Assembly (NCBI GenBank): GCA_013298245.1
Contig: JAAFHD010000030.1
Span: 1-16,595, forward strand
Direction of reading: 5' to 3'
Length of the DNA: 16,595 nt
DNA from: Alphaproteobacteria bacterium
GTDB taxonomy: Bacteria > Pseudomonadota > Alphaproteobacteria > Acetobacterales > Acetobacteraceae
The notes beneath the pieces were generated by a model. The model was not told the DNA's origin, did no database searches, and was given only the letters and a program-made list of their open reading frames with translations. Below, one piece after another: positions 1-7,969 of the stretch (within the stretch, counting starts at the first letter, position 1; each line of letters begins with the position of its first letter). The position numbers and the translations under genes were made by a program.

Positions 1-7
1 TACCGTC

Positions 8-406
8 ATGGCCCGCAGCGGCACACTGGACGCGCCTTCGCTGTCCTCGATCCAGGCCGTGGTGCAGACCTATCTGGACGGGCTGTACGAAGGCGATGCC
101 GACAAGCTGGCCAGCGCCTTCCACCCGCAGGCCGACCTGCGCAGCGTGCGCGCCGACGGCACGCTGGCGGTGATGCCGCGCGCCGAATGGCTGTCCATGG
201 TGCGCAGCCGGCCGACACCCGCGGCGCAATCGCTCTCGCGCCATGACCGCATCCTGTCGATCGACCTGGCAGGGCCGGACATGGTGGTGGTGAAGCTGAA
301 CTGCGCCATCCCGCCGCGCTTCTTCACCGACTGCCTGGTGCTGCTGAAACTGGCGGAGGGCTGGCGCATCGTCAGCAAGGTGTTCCGCACCGATACGCGC
401 GGCTAA
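8..406 (+). CDS. NTF2-like / putative lumazine-binding family protein
   Basis: A 132-residue protein with the layout of the SnoaL/NTF2-like superfamily, closest in feel to the 'putative lumazine-binding' group. A helical N-terminus (SIQAVVQTYLDGLYEGDADK, residues 14-33) is followed by the typical AFHPQADLRSV segment, and the C-terminal strands end in LLKLAEGWRIVSKVF. Such cone-shaped folds bind small ligands or act as isomerases or dehydratases; nothing here identifies a substrate. The ATG at 8 is only 7 nt from the window edge and the frame is open upstream (ACC GTC before it), so the true start could lie outside. Its TAA overlaps the TAG of the convergent CoA-transferase by 4 nt. It is not part of the minus-strand operon, and a functional link to it is unproven. 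Family confidence is moderate; function is unknown. Confidence 0.75.
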   Translation: MARSGTLDAPSLSSIQAVVQTYLDGLYEGDADKLASAFHPQADLRSVRADGTLAVMPRAEWLSMVRSRPTPAAQSLSRHDRILSIDLAGPDMVVVKLNCAIPPRFFTDCLVLLKLAEGWRIVSKVFRTDTRG

Positions 407-1530
407 TCAAGGCCCGCTTCGCGCAGAATTTCCGCCGTGTGTTCGCCCACCGCGGGCGCCCCACGCGCCGTGCGCGGCTTGCGTCCATCAAGGTTCAGCG
501 GCAGCCCCGTCGCGGTCACATCGCCCCAGCGTTCCAGCGCGGCCAGCGCCGCCACCTGCGCATCCACCGCCATCGCGGAGATGGTATTCACCGGCCCGCA
601 TGGCACGCCCGCCGCACCCAGCAGCGCCAGCCAATGATCCGCCGGTTGCGCCGCGAAGCGCGGCTCAACCATCGCCAGCAGCGCGGGCTTATTCGCCACC
701 CGCAGCCGGTTCGTCGCAAAGCGCGGATCATCATCGGCGATGCCCAGCACGGCGCAGAATTTCACGAATAACCGATCATTCGCGGCCGCCACCATGATGG
801 GCTGCGTGGCTGTGGCGAAGGCCTGGAACACGACCGTGTTCGGGTTGCCGGAGAGGTGCCGCTTCGGGTTCTGCCCACTGACCGAAAACCCTGCAAAATG
901 CGGCCCGATCCAGCCCAGCGCGGTTTCCAGCAACGACGCATCCACGCGTCCGCCACGCCCCGTGTCGCGCCTGCGGTACAGCGCGGAGACAACGCCCAAC
1001 GCCGCCCACAACCCGGTGCCGATATCGAGGATTTGCGGCGAGGTGCGCGTGGGCGGCCCACCCTCCTCGCCATTCATCATCATCAGGCCGGAATAGCCTT
1101 GCAGGATGGGCTCGTAGCCGCCCTCCATCGCGCGCGGACCGGTGTGGCCGAAGGCGGAAATGCCGGCATAGATCAGACGCGGATGCTTGGCGCACAACGC
1201 ATCCGCGCCAAGCCCGATATCCTCCAGCATGCCCGGCCGCATGTTCTGCACGAAGACATCCGCGGTGGCGCAGAGCGCGTCCAGCTTCGCGGCGTCGCGC
1301 TTCAAATCCAGTACCAGGCTCCGCTTGCCGCGATTGCAGGCGATGAAGGTGGTGCTGGTGCCGTCGGCGACGAAAGGCGGCCCCCAGCCGCGCGCGTCAT
1401 CGCCATCGCCGGGGCGTTCGACCTTCACCACATCCGCGCCCAGCTGCGCCAGGATTTGCCCGCAGATCGGGCCGGCGATGTTCTGCGCGACCTCGATGAC
1501 GCGGATGCCCTTCAGCGGTGTGCTATCCAT
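403..1530 (-). CDS. CaiB/BaiF (class III) CoA-transferase
   Basis: A 375-residue cytoplasmic enzyme that would move CoA between carboxylic acids. The N-terminus (LKGIRVIEVAQNIAGP, then LAQLGADVVKVERP) is the family hallmark. The Asp in ILDIGTG falls at residue 169 when counted from the start chosen here, the position of the catalytic Asp that forms the aspartyl-CoA intermediate in formyl-CoA transferase. AGISAFGHTGP and GRGGRVDASLLE are further family motifs. An in-frame ATG lies 15 codons upstream (1575), but the ATG at 1530 has GGAGG 6 nt before it and gives the standard N-terminus. This start overlaps the dehydrogenase gene's end by 8 nt, so translation is probably coupled. It is the last gene of the five-gene operon. 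It probably activates an acid produced by the earlier enzymes; substrate and CoA donor are not visible. Confidence 0.93.
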   Translation of the reverse strand: MDSTPLKGIRVIEVAQNIAGPICGQILAQLGADVVKVERPGDGDDARGWGPPFVADGTSTTFIACNRGKRSLVLDLKRDAAKLDALCATADVFVQNMRPGMLEDIGLGADALCAKHPRLIYAGISAFGHTGPRAMEGGYEPILQGYSGLMMMNGEEGGPPTRTSPQILDIGTGLWAALGVVSALYRRRDTGRGGRVDASLLETALGWIGPHFAGFSVSGQNPKRHLSGNPNTVVFQAFATATQPIMVAAANDRLFVKFCAVLGIADDDPRFATNRLRVANKPALLAMVEPRFAAQPADHWLALLGAAGVPCGPVNTISAMAVDAQVAALAALERWGDVTATGLPLNLDGRKPRTARGAPAVGEHTAEILREAGLD

Positions 1531-2620
1531 TGGCCGCCTCCAACAGAAAGGGGGCATTGGCGCCGCGTGCGACATCGCGCAGCTGCGCCTCCAGCGCGGG
1601 CGTGATGGGCACGCCGTGCTGTTCGCGATGCGCGCGTTCGATCTCCTCGGGCTCGCCGGGGATCAGCACGGGCTTGGCGGGGTCGGCCGGTTGCGCCGCG
1701 TGCAGCACGTCGATCGCGTCATCCAGGTCATTGGCGAAATCCGCTTCATCGCGGAACACGCCCGGCGCGAGGGCTAGAAAGAAATGCCCGATATTGTTCG
1801 GTGCATCGCCCTTTTGCGTGCGGTTGCGGATCGGCGAAAACGACGCACCCACCAGCGTTCCACCCAGCACATGCGCGAGCAGCGCGAGCCCATAGCCCTT
1901 GTGCGACGACATCTCCGCCGTGCCGCCCAGCGGCGAAATCCCGCCGAATTTTTCCTTGAACACATAGGCATTTGCGCGCGCCGGATCGCTGACGGCCGCA
2001 CCCTTGTCGTCCACCACCCAGCCGGCCGGGATGTCCTTCCCCTTCAGCCCGTACACCCGCACCTTGTTGCCCGCGACGGTGGTCGTCGCCATGTCGAGCA
2101 CAACGTCGCGGTTGCGCCGCGCGGGCGCGGAAAACGCGATCGGGTTGGTGCCCAGCACAGGCTCCGCCGCACCCGTCGGCACCATGATGATGCCGCGCGT
2201 GGATGACGTGACCAGCCCGATCATCCCGCGCCGGGACGCGATGCGCGCATAAGCACCCGCCGCGCCGAAATGGTGGCTGTTCACCACGCCGACCACGCCC
2301 ACGCCATGCGCCACCGCCAGGTCCACCGCCAGGTTCATCGCCTGCACGGAAACCGGATGGCCGAGGCCATCCTCGCCCGACAGCAGCGCCGTCGCGCCAT
2401 GCTGCCGCAGCACGCGCGGCCGCGCGGCGACGCGCAGCTGGCCCTTGCGGTAGAGTTCCTCATAGCTCGGCAGCATCGAAATGCCGTGGCTGTCCACGCC
2501 GGTCAGGTCGGTTTCGACCATGATGTCGGCGGTGGTCTGCGCCATGTCGTCAGGCATGCCCCAGGCGGTCAGCACCGCGATGGCCTGGGCGTGAATCGAG
2601 GCGGCGGTGGCGTGCAGCAT
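1523..2620 (-). CDS. Ldh-family NAD(P)-dependent 2-hydroxyacid dehydrogenase (malate/L-lactate/sulfolactate type)
   Basis: A 365-residue enzyme of the Ldh_2 family, which oxidises 2-hydroxyacids such as malate, (S)-ureidoglycolate or L-sulfolactate to 2-oxoacids; it is unrelated to classical Rossmann lactate dehydrogenases. Visible motifs are GVDSHGI (residues 41-47), the catalytic-His segment NSHHFGAAGAYA (114-125, His117 aligning with the usual NHFG His), GTNPIAFSAP and VLDMATTTVAGNK. The ATG at 2620 shares one base with the preceding stop (TGATG), a classic re-initiation junction. The longer frame back to 2662 would run into the Bug gene and adds no family sequence. In this operon it would oxidise a hydroxyacid, either imported or made by the dioxygenase. 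Which member of the Ldh_2 family it is cannot be told from sequence reading alone. Confidence 0.92.
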   Translation of the reverse strand: MLHATAASIHAQAIAVLTAWGMPDDMAQTTADIMVETDLTGVDSHGISMLPSYEELYRKGQLRVAARPRVLRQHGATALLSGEDGLGHPVSVQAMNLAVDLAVAHGVGVVGVVNSHHFGAAGAYARIASRRGMIGLVTSSTRGIIMVPTGAAEPVLGTNPIAFSAPARRNRDVVLDMATTTVAGNKVRVYGLKGKDIPAGWVVDDKGAAVSDPARANAYVFKEKFGGISPLGGTAEMSSHKGYGLALLAHVLGGTLVGASFSPIRNRTQKGDAPNNIGHFFLALAPGVFRDEADFANDLDDAIDVLHAAQPADPAKPVLIPGEPEEIERAHREQHGVPITPALEAQLRDVARGANAPFLLEAANG

Positions 2621-3573
2621 CAATCGAGACTCGCACCGGTGGCGCGCACGATCGGCAGCCATTTCTCGGCTTCAGCGCGGATGAAGGCCTGGGTGCGCGC
2701 AGGCGTCATGTCGGCGGGGATGGTGTTGCCCAGGCCCAGCAGACGCTCGCGCACCGGACCTTCGGAGAGCACCTGGCGGATGCGGGCGGAGAGCAATTCC
2801 AGCACCGCGGGCGGCGTGCCGGCGGGTGCGGACCATGGTGTCCAGGTGGTGGCAACGAAGCCGGGGATGCCGGCCTCCGCACCTGTCGGCAAATCGGGCA
2901 GCGTGGCGCTGCGCGCGGCGCCGCCATTGACGATGCCGACCACCGTGCCGGCGCGGATGTGTTCCTGCAGGAAGCTGATGGTGTCTGTCTGGAACATCAT
3001 GCGCCCGGCCTGCAAATCCACGAAGGCCGGCGCGCTGCCGCGATACGGCACGTGCTGCGCCGTCACGCCCAGCGTGTGAAGCAGCAGCATGCCCGCGATA
3101 TGCCCGGTGGTGCCGTTGCCGGAGGAACCGAACGGCACCACGCCCGGCCGCGCCGCCAGCGCCGCGCGGAACTCCGCCAGGTTGCGCACGCCAAGTGAGG
3201 GGTGTGCGGCCACCACCATCGCGCTCTCGCTGCTGATGGTGATGTGCGCCAGATCGGTGATCGGGTTCACCGCCTGGTTGCGGTACAGCCCCACGTTCAG
3301 CACATGCGAACCCAGCGCGCCGACCAGCAGCGTGTAGCCATCTGGCGCCGCGCGCGCGACATCTGTCACTGCCACGGTTCCGCCCGCGGCGGGCCGGTTC
3401 TCCACCACGAATTGCTGGCCCATCAGCGATGACAGCGCGGCCGAAACAGCGCGCGCATTGATGTCGGCATTGCCCCCGGGTGCCAGCGCCACAATCACCC
3501 GCACAGGCCGCGAAGGATATTCCTGCGCGACCGCCGGAGCGGCCATCAGCAGGGCGAGCAGCAATCGCAGCAT
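2620..3573 (-). CDS. Bug/TctC-family tripartite tricarboxylate transporter substrate-binding protein
   Basis: A 317-residue periplasmic binding protein. A Sec leader (LRLLLALLMAAPAVA, likely cleaved before QEYPSRP) precedes the Bug signature PSRPVRVIVALAPGG, the ligand-loop region GGNADINAR, the ENRPAAGGTVAVTDVARAAP block and PDGYTLLVG. Later blocks HVPYRGSAPAFVDLQAGR and WSAPAGTPP are also typical. Bug proteins deliver carboxylates or other small acids to a TctAB membrane pair. No tctA or tctB lies in the window, so the permease must be encoded elsewhere or the protein acts as a sensor, as is common for the many orphan Bugs in Proteobacteria. The start has AGGAGG at 3578-3583, overlapping the stop codon of the upstream FAH gene. 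Position in the middle of the operon suggests it binds the pathway substrate. Family assignment is secure; ligand unknown. Confidence 0.95.
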   Translation of the reverse strand: MLRLLLALLMAAPAVAQEYPSRPVRVIVALAPGGNADINARAVSAALSSLMGQQFVVENRPAAGGTVAVTDVARAAPDGYTLLVGALGSHVLNVGLYRNQAVNPITDLAHITISSESAMVVAAHPSLGVRNLAEFRAALAARPGVVPFGSSGNGTTGHIAGMLLLHTLGVTAQHVPYRGSAPAFVDLQAGRMMFQTDTISFLQEHIRAGTVVGIVNGGAARSATLPDLPTGAEAGIPGFVATTWTPWSAPAGTPPAVLELLSARIRQVLSEGPVRERLLGLGNTIPADMTPARTQAFIRAEAEKWLPIVRATGASLD

Positions 3574-3582
3574 GGTGCCTCC

Positions 3583-4449
3583 TCAGGCGATGGTGTGTTG
3601 CAGTGTGCCGATGCGCGCGACCTCGATCTCCAGCGCGTCACCGCTGCGCAAATACCGCGGCGGCTTGCGGAAATGGCCGGAACCGGCAGGCGTGCCGGTG
3701 GCGATCACATCGCCCGGCTGCAAGGTCATGTAGCGCGAGAGATACGCGATCAGCGCCGGCACCGAGTGGATAAGGTCGCGCGTATTGCCGCGTTGCACCT
3801 CATCGCCATTCAGGCGGCACACCACCTCGATGTCGAAGGGTTCGCCCACTTCATCCGCGGTCACCAGCCAAGGCCCGATCGGGCAGAAACCATCCAGCCC
3901 CTTGGCGAAACTCGTCATCGGCAGTGGCTGGTCGAACTGGAATTCGCGCGCCGAGACATCATTCAGCGCGGTGTAGCCCGCGACGTGAAGCAGCGCATTT
4001 CCGGCCTCCACATCGCGCGCCGGCGTGCCGATCACCACGGCCAATTCCGCCTCCCAATCGGGCTTGGTGACGGCGGGCGGAATGCGCACCGCGGCACCCG
4101 GCCCACACACCGACGAACCCGGCTTCAGGAAGATGCGCGGCGCGGCCAGAGCCGGCCCGCCGACCTCCTTCGCATGGTCTGCATAGTTGCGCCCCACGCC
4201 CAGAATCTTGCCCGGCACCAGCGGCGCCAGCAGCGGCGCCATGGGGCGGCGCAGCGCCGCATTCTCCGGCCGCGCCGCGAAGGCCAGCGCGCGCAGGCAG
4301 GCCAGCATCGCCTCATCGCCGCCCGCGAGCACGCCCAGCACATCGGCGGGCAACGGCACGCTGCTGGCGGCCGCCAACGGCACCACCCCATCATCGCACG
4401 CCGCGACCAGGCTCGCGCGCCCATCCAGCAGCGCCATGCCGAGCTTCAT
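3583..4449 (-). CDS. Fumarylacetoacetate hydrolase (FAH) family protein
   Basis: A 288-residue protein of the FAH superfamily, whose members hydrolyse or decarboxylate acylpyruvates and related 2-oxoacids with a divalent metal. Family motifs appear in order: GVGRNYADHAKEVG (84-97), DWEAEL (131-136) supplying Glu133 and Glu135, NDVSARE (163-169) supplying Asp164 as the third metal ligand, KGLDGFCPIGPW (183-194) and TGTPAG (251-256). About 75 residues before the catalytic domain form the usual variable N-terminal part, and the length is normal. Its ATG overlaps the dioxygenase stop codon as ATGA (4 nt). In this operon it could process an acylpyruvate-like or 2-oxo intermediate made by the dioxygenase and dehydrogenase, but that order is inference. 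Alternatives within the family are 2-hydroxyhepta-2,4-diene-1,7-dioate isomerase or oxaloacetate decarboxylase. Confidence 0.94.
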   Translation of the reverse strand: MKLGMALLDGRASLVAACDDGVVPLAAASSVPLPADVLGVLAGGDEAMLACLRALAFAARPENAALRRPMAPLLAPLVPGKILGVGRNYADHAKEVGGPALAAPRIFLKPGSSVCGPGAAVRIPPAVTKPDWEAELAVVIGTPARDVEAGNALLHVAGYTALNDVSAREFQFDQPLPMTSFAKGLDGFCPIGPWLVTADEVGEPFDIEVVCRLNGDEVQRGNTRDLIHSVPALIAYLSRYMTLQPGDVIATGTPAGSGHFRKPPRYLRSGDALEIEVARIGTLQHTIA

Positions 4450-5324
4450 GCCGCGAGTTCCGTCGCATACCGATCGGCCATCACCTGCACGCGCAGGATG
4501 TAGCGCGGCTCATCCGCCGCGTAGTCCGCGACCGCGTTGTGGATGGTGCCGATATTGTCCCACATCAGCACATCGCCCGGCGCCCAGGCGTGGCTGTAGA
4601 GGTATTTGCGCTGCATCTGGTGGCGAAACAGGAATTCCAGAATCGCGTCGGATTCCGCGGGTTCCAGCCCCTCGATCCGCGTCGCGTAGCCCGGGTTGCA
4701 GTACAGGATATCGCGCCCGGTGATCGGGTGGCGGCGGATGATCGGTTGCCACACCGGCGGCTTCTTCGCCCGCTGTTCTGGCGTCAGCGGCGGGCGCAGA
4801 GACCCAGGCCGCACGCGCACCATGTCCCAGAATTTCTCGAAGTCATGCAGCGCGCGGCGGCCTTCGATGCGTGCGCGAATTTCGGGCGGCAAATCGGCAC
4901 AGGCCGCGTGCATATCCAGGAACTGCGTCGACCCCAGCGGCACGCCATCGCGCACCGGAATCTCCTTCGCGTGCAGCACATTCGCCAGCGCGATCTCGGA
5001 CGAATAGGACATGTCCGTGTGCCAGCCCTGGCCCGCGTCACCCAGGCCCACCGGCTTGCCCGCCGCATCGCGCTTGTTGGACAGGATCATCACCTCCGGA
5101 TGGCCAGGCGCGTGGAACATATTGGCCACGTTCACCTCCAGCGTGCCGAAGCGCGAACCGAAGCCCGACAGCGCCGGCGCGTCGATATCCTGGCGCGGAA
5201 TATGCAGCACGCCATGCCGCCCCAACGCCTGCACCAGCGCGTCGAAATCCGCCTCGCCCAGCGGGCGCGAGAGATCAACATCCAGCACGCGCGCACCGGT
5301 GCCGTTGTTGGGGATAATCCGCAT
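4446..5324 (-). CDS. TauD/TfdA-family Fe(II)/2-oxoglutarate-dependent dioxygenase
   Basis: A 292-residue non-haem iron oxygenase and the first gene of the operon. The iron triad is visible: His102 and Asp104 in GWHTDMSY and His262 in WDNIGTIHNAVADY. Arg274 in EPRYILRV sits where TauD and TfdA place the Arg that holds the 2-oxoglutarate carboxylate. The family couples 2-oxoglutarate decarboxylation to hydroxylation next to a heteroatom, cleaving taurine, alkyl sulfates or aryloxyacetates; related enzymes hydroxylate amino acids. The substrate cannot be read from the sequence. The ATG at 5324 is preceded by GAGGAAG (5330-5336). Nothing suggests truncation. It may start the pathway by hydroxylating a C-S, C-O or C-N compound, whose product the Ldh-, FAH- and CaiB-type enzymes then process; this is inference from the operon. 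Confidence 0.93.
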   Translation of the reverse strand: MRIIPNNGTGARVLDVDLSRPLGEADFDALVQALGRHGVLHIPRQDIDAPALSGFGSRFGTLEVNVANMFHAPGHPEVMILSNKRDAAGKPVGLGDAGQGWHTDMSYSSEIALANVLHAKEIPVRDGVPLGSTQFLDMHAACADLPPEIRARIEGRRALHDFEKFWDMVRVRPGSLRPPLTPEQRAKKPPVWQPIIRRHPITGRDILYCNPGYATRIEGLEPAESDAILEFLFRHQMQRKYLYSHAWAPGDVLMWDNIGTIHNAVADYAADEPRYILRVQVMADRYATELAA

Positions 5325-5344
5325 GGTTGCTTCCTCTCGCCGAA

Positions 5345-5373
5345 ACTGTCCTGCCGCATGGCTGCACCGTCAA
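5345..5373 (-). promoter_or_regulatory. Weak candidate sigma-70 promoter for the dioxygenase operon
   Basis: On the minus strand a good -35 element, TTGACG (5368-5373), is followed after 17 nt by a poor -10 element, GACAGT (5345-5350). It lies in the 93-bp divergent region between the dioxygenase and the oxidoreductase. If used, transcription would begin only about 14 nt before the ATG, barely leaving room for GAGGAAG. I could not identify a matching plus-strand promoter or an operator palindrome. Confidence 0.25.
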
Positions 5374-5417
5374 TCCTGGCGCTTGCGCGGCGCGCGCGCC
5401 CGGCGGACGATGCGGCT

Positions 5418-6662
5418 GTGACGCAGCACATCATCATCGCGGGCGCCGGCGTGGTCGGTGTCGCGCTGGCCTGGCACCTGGCGCGTGGTGGTGCGCGCGT
5501 GACGATCATCGATCCTGATGACCCCGCCGCCGGCGCCTCATACGGAAATGCCGGCGCGATCAGCCAGGGTTCCGTGGCACCACTGGCGATGCCTGGCGTG
5601 TTGAAACAGGTGCCCGGCATGCTGTGGGACCCGCGCGGCGCGCTGCGCATTCCGCCCACCGCGCTGCCGCGTCTGCTGCCCTGGCTGTGGCGATTCGTCG
5701 CCGCCGCCCGGCCCGCGCGCGTGCTGGAAATCGCCGAGGCGCTGCACGCTTTGCAAGGCCACGCGCTCGACCACCATCGCATGATGCTGGCCGAGGAAGG
5801 CGCGCTGGACCTGCTGCGCGAAAACGGCCAGCTGCTGCTCTACCCCGACGAAGCCGGCTTCGCGAAGGACGCCGGCGGCTTCTCCCTGCGCCGCCGTTTC
5901 GGCCATCGCTTCGACATCCTGCGCGGCGCCGCCTTAGCGGAGTACCAACCTGGCATCGCGCCGCACTACACGCTCGGCGTCGTGCTGCCCGACCAGGGTT
6001 CTTCCACCAACCCACGCCGCCACGCGCTGGCCTTCCTGCGCGGCGCCGAACGCATGGGCGCCACACTGCTGCGCGGCCGCGTGCAATCCATCATCACCGA
6101 AGGCGGCCGCGCCACGGGTGTCATGACCGATGGCGGCCCGCTGCCCGCCGATCATGTCGTGCTGGCCGCCGGCATGTGGTCGGCGGCGCTGCTGCGCCCG
6201 CTCGGCTACCGCATTCCGCTGGAAAGCCAGCGCGGCTACCACGTCATGATTCCGGACGCCGGCGTGACGCTCGAACGCCCCGTTGTCGCGTCCGACCGCA
6301 AGGCCTTCCTCTCGCCCATGGAAGCGGGCCTGCGCGTCGCCGGCACCGTCGAATTCGGCGGTCTCAAACGCGCCCCCGACCCACGCCGGGCCGCCTATCT
6401 GCTGGAGGACGTCAAGCGCGTCTTCCCCGCCGCCCGCACCGACGGCGCGGAGCCTTTCTGGATGGGCCACCGCCCCTGCCTGCCCGACAGCCTGCCCGTG
6501 CTTGGCCCCGTCGCGCGTTGGCCGGGTTTGTGGTGCGCCTTCGGCCATGGGCACCTTGGCTTGACCAGCTCCGCGCCCACCGGCTCGGTGCTGTCGCTCG
6601 CCATCCTCGGCCCCGCGCCCAACATCGACCTGGCCCCCTTCGCGCCCGAGCGCTTCGCGTGA
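5418..6662 (+). CDS. FAD-dependent oxidoreductase, D-amino acid dehydrogenase (DadA)-like
   Basis: A 414-residue flavoprotein of the DAO family. From the chosen start it opens with HIIIAGAGVVGVALAWHLAR, a beta-alpha-beta FAD site with GAGVVG at residues 9-14. It also has the DadA-type GNAGAIS segment near residue 43, LAAGMWSAALL, the C-terminal RPCLPDSLPVLGP and FGHGHLGLT. DadA-type enzymes oxidise D-amino acids to 2-oxoacids and ammonia, passing electrons to the respiratory chain; close relatives oxidise other amines. The frame is open far upstream through the antisense of the dioxygenase. GTG at 5418 gives the standard family N-terminus. An ATG at 5358 would add 20 non-conserved residues and has no ribosome-binding site, so the exact start is uncertain. 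The gene is coupled to the MATE gene by a 4-nt overlap. Confidence 0.88.
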   Translation: MTQHIIIAGAGVVGVALAWHLARGGARVTIIDPDDPAAGASYGNAGAISQGSVAPLAMPGVLKQVPGMLWDPRGALRIPPTALPRLLPWLWRFVAAARPARVLEIAEALHALQGHALDHHRMMLAEEGALDLLRENGQLLLYPDEAGFAKDAGGFSLRRRFGHRFDILRGAALAEYQPGIAPHYTLGVVLPDQGSSTNPRRHALAFLRGAERMGATLLRGRVQSIITEGGRATGVMTDGGPLPADHVVLAAGMWSAALLRPLGYRIPLESQRGYHVMIPDAGVTLERPVVASDRKAFLSPMEAGLRVAGTVEFGGLKRAPDPRRAAYLLEDVKRVFPAARTDGAEPFWMGHRPCLPDSLPVLGPVARWPGLWCAFGHGHLGLTSSAPTGSVLSLAILGPAPNIDLAPFAPERFA

Positions 6663-7969
6663 AGAACAGCGCCATCGCCCGTGGCATCCTGGCATTGGCC
6701 GCGCCGACCACCATGCTGTCGCTGTTGCAGGCCGGGGCACTGCTGGTGGAAACCGCGATCGCAGCCAAACTCGGTCGCGCCGCCCTCGCGGGTTATGCGG
6801 TCGTGCTGCCCTTCGCGCTGCTGCTGGGCCAGATGAGTGCTGGTGCGATGGGCGGCGGCGTGGTCTCCGCAGTCGCGCGCGCGCTGGGTGCTGGTCAGCC
6901 GCAACAGGCCAGTGCGATGGTGCTGCACGCGCTGATCATCGCGCTGTGTTTTTCGGCCGGCTTCGTGCTGCTGATGGTGGTGCTGCCCTGGCCCATCCTG
7001 ACCGCGATCGGCGGGCCGGACGCCGCTGCCGCCGGCGCGCCCTATGCGATGTGGATGTTCGGCCTCGGCGCGTTGCCAGCCTGGCTTGCGAACACCTTGG
7101 CATCGGTGCTGCGCGGTGCTGGTCGGCATGCGCTGGCCGCGCGGATCAACGCGCTGGCCTGGGCGGTGTTTCCCGCATTGGGCTGGGTGCTGGCGCTGCA
7201 TGTGGGTTGGGGCCTGGCGGGCCTTGGCATCGCCTTCGGCATAGCGATGTGGGGTGCTGCCTTGGCGCAGGGGTGGGTGGTGTTTTCCGGTGCCGCGGGG
7301 TTCAGGCCCAGCCTGCGCGTGCCGCTTTCCGGCGCGCTGTTCAAGCGCATCCTGTCGGTCGGCGCGGTGGCCTGCGCGCTGGCAGCAGTGTCGAACCTGA
7401 CGACCATTCTGGTCACCGCGCAGCTCGCGCAGTACGGCGCGGCAGCGGTCGCGGCCTATGGCGTCTCGGCTCGGCTGGAATTCATGATGATCCCGCTGGC
7501 CTTTGGCGTGGGTTCGGCGCTGACAGCGCTGGTGGGGCGCGCGGTCGGGCAGGGCGATTGGCCATTGGCGCGCCGCACCGCATGGGTGGGCGGCGTGATG
7601 GCCTTCGCAGTCTGTGCGGTTGTCGGCATTTCGGTCGCGTTGGCGCCGGTCACATTCGCGTCGGTCTTCGCTTCGGATGCAGAGGTGTTGGCGATTGCCG
7701 CCCTGGCCCTGTCCTGCATCGGGCCCGCCTTTGCTGGGTTCGGGCTTGGCATGGCGATGTATTTTGCCGCGATGGGCGCGGGGCGTATGGGCTGGCCGGT
7801 GGTGGCGGGGCTGTCGCGCCTGGCGATCGCGGTCCTGGGCGGCTGGCTGCTGGGCGAGGGGCTGGGCATGGGCCTGGCCGGGCATTTCCTGGCCGTAGCA
7901 GCGGGCATCACCGCCTATGGCGTTTTCGCAGCGCAGGCGGTGCGGACGGGTGTGTGGCGGGCGCGTTGA
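6659..7969 (+). CDS. MATE-family multidrug/metabolite efflux transporter
   Basis: A 436-residue inner-membrane protein with about twelve hydrophobic segments arranged as two similar halves, the MatE architecture. Recognisable pieces are the first-helix region ALAAPTTMLSLLQAGALLVE, the first-half LGAGQPQQA loop, the LASVLRGAGRHALAARINAL segment, and the second-half ALTALVGRAVGQGDWPLARR, which repeats the first-half loop. MATE proteins export cationic drugs or metabolites by Na+ or H+ antiport. The GTG start at 6659 overlaps the oxidoreductase stop codon as GTGA, so the pair is probably translated together. Longer readings would run inside the oxidoreductase gene and add arginine-rich shadow sequence. 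Coupling to a DadA-like oxidase suggests export of its product or of a toxic substrate analogue, but no substrate is evident. Sense-strand composition becomes more G-rich than in the preceding gene. Confidence 0.92.
   Translation: MKNSAIARGILALAAPTTMLSLLQAGALLVETAIAAKLGRAALAGYAVVLPFALLLGQMSAGAMGGGVVSAVARALGAGQPQQASAMVLHALIIALCFSAGFVLLMVVLPWPILTAIGGPDAAAAGAPYAMWMFGLGALPAWLANTLASVLRGAGRHALAARINALAWAVFPALGWVLALHVGWGLAGLGIAFGIAMWGAALAQGWVVFSGAAGFRPSLRVPLSGALFKRILSVGAVACALAAVSNLTTILVTAQLAQYGAAAVAAYGVSARLEFMMIPLAFGVGSALTALVGRAVGQGDWPLARRTAWVGGVMAFAVCAVVGISVALAPVTFASVFASDAEVLAIAALALSCIGPAFAGFGLGMAMYFAAMGAGRMGWPVVAGLSRLAIAVLGGWLLGEGLGMGLAGHFLAVAAGITAYGVFAAQAVRTGVWRAR

Noticed and set aside
4539..5417. 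Open upstream extension of the DadA-like frame
   Set aside because: It runs antisense through the dioxygenase gene and has no conserved sequence; the FAD-binding N-terminus begins only at 5418.
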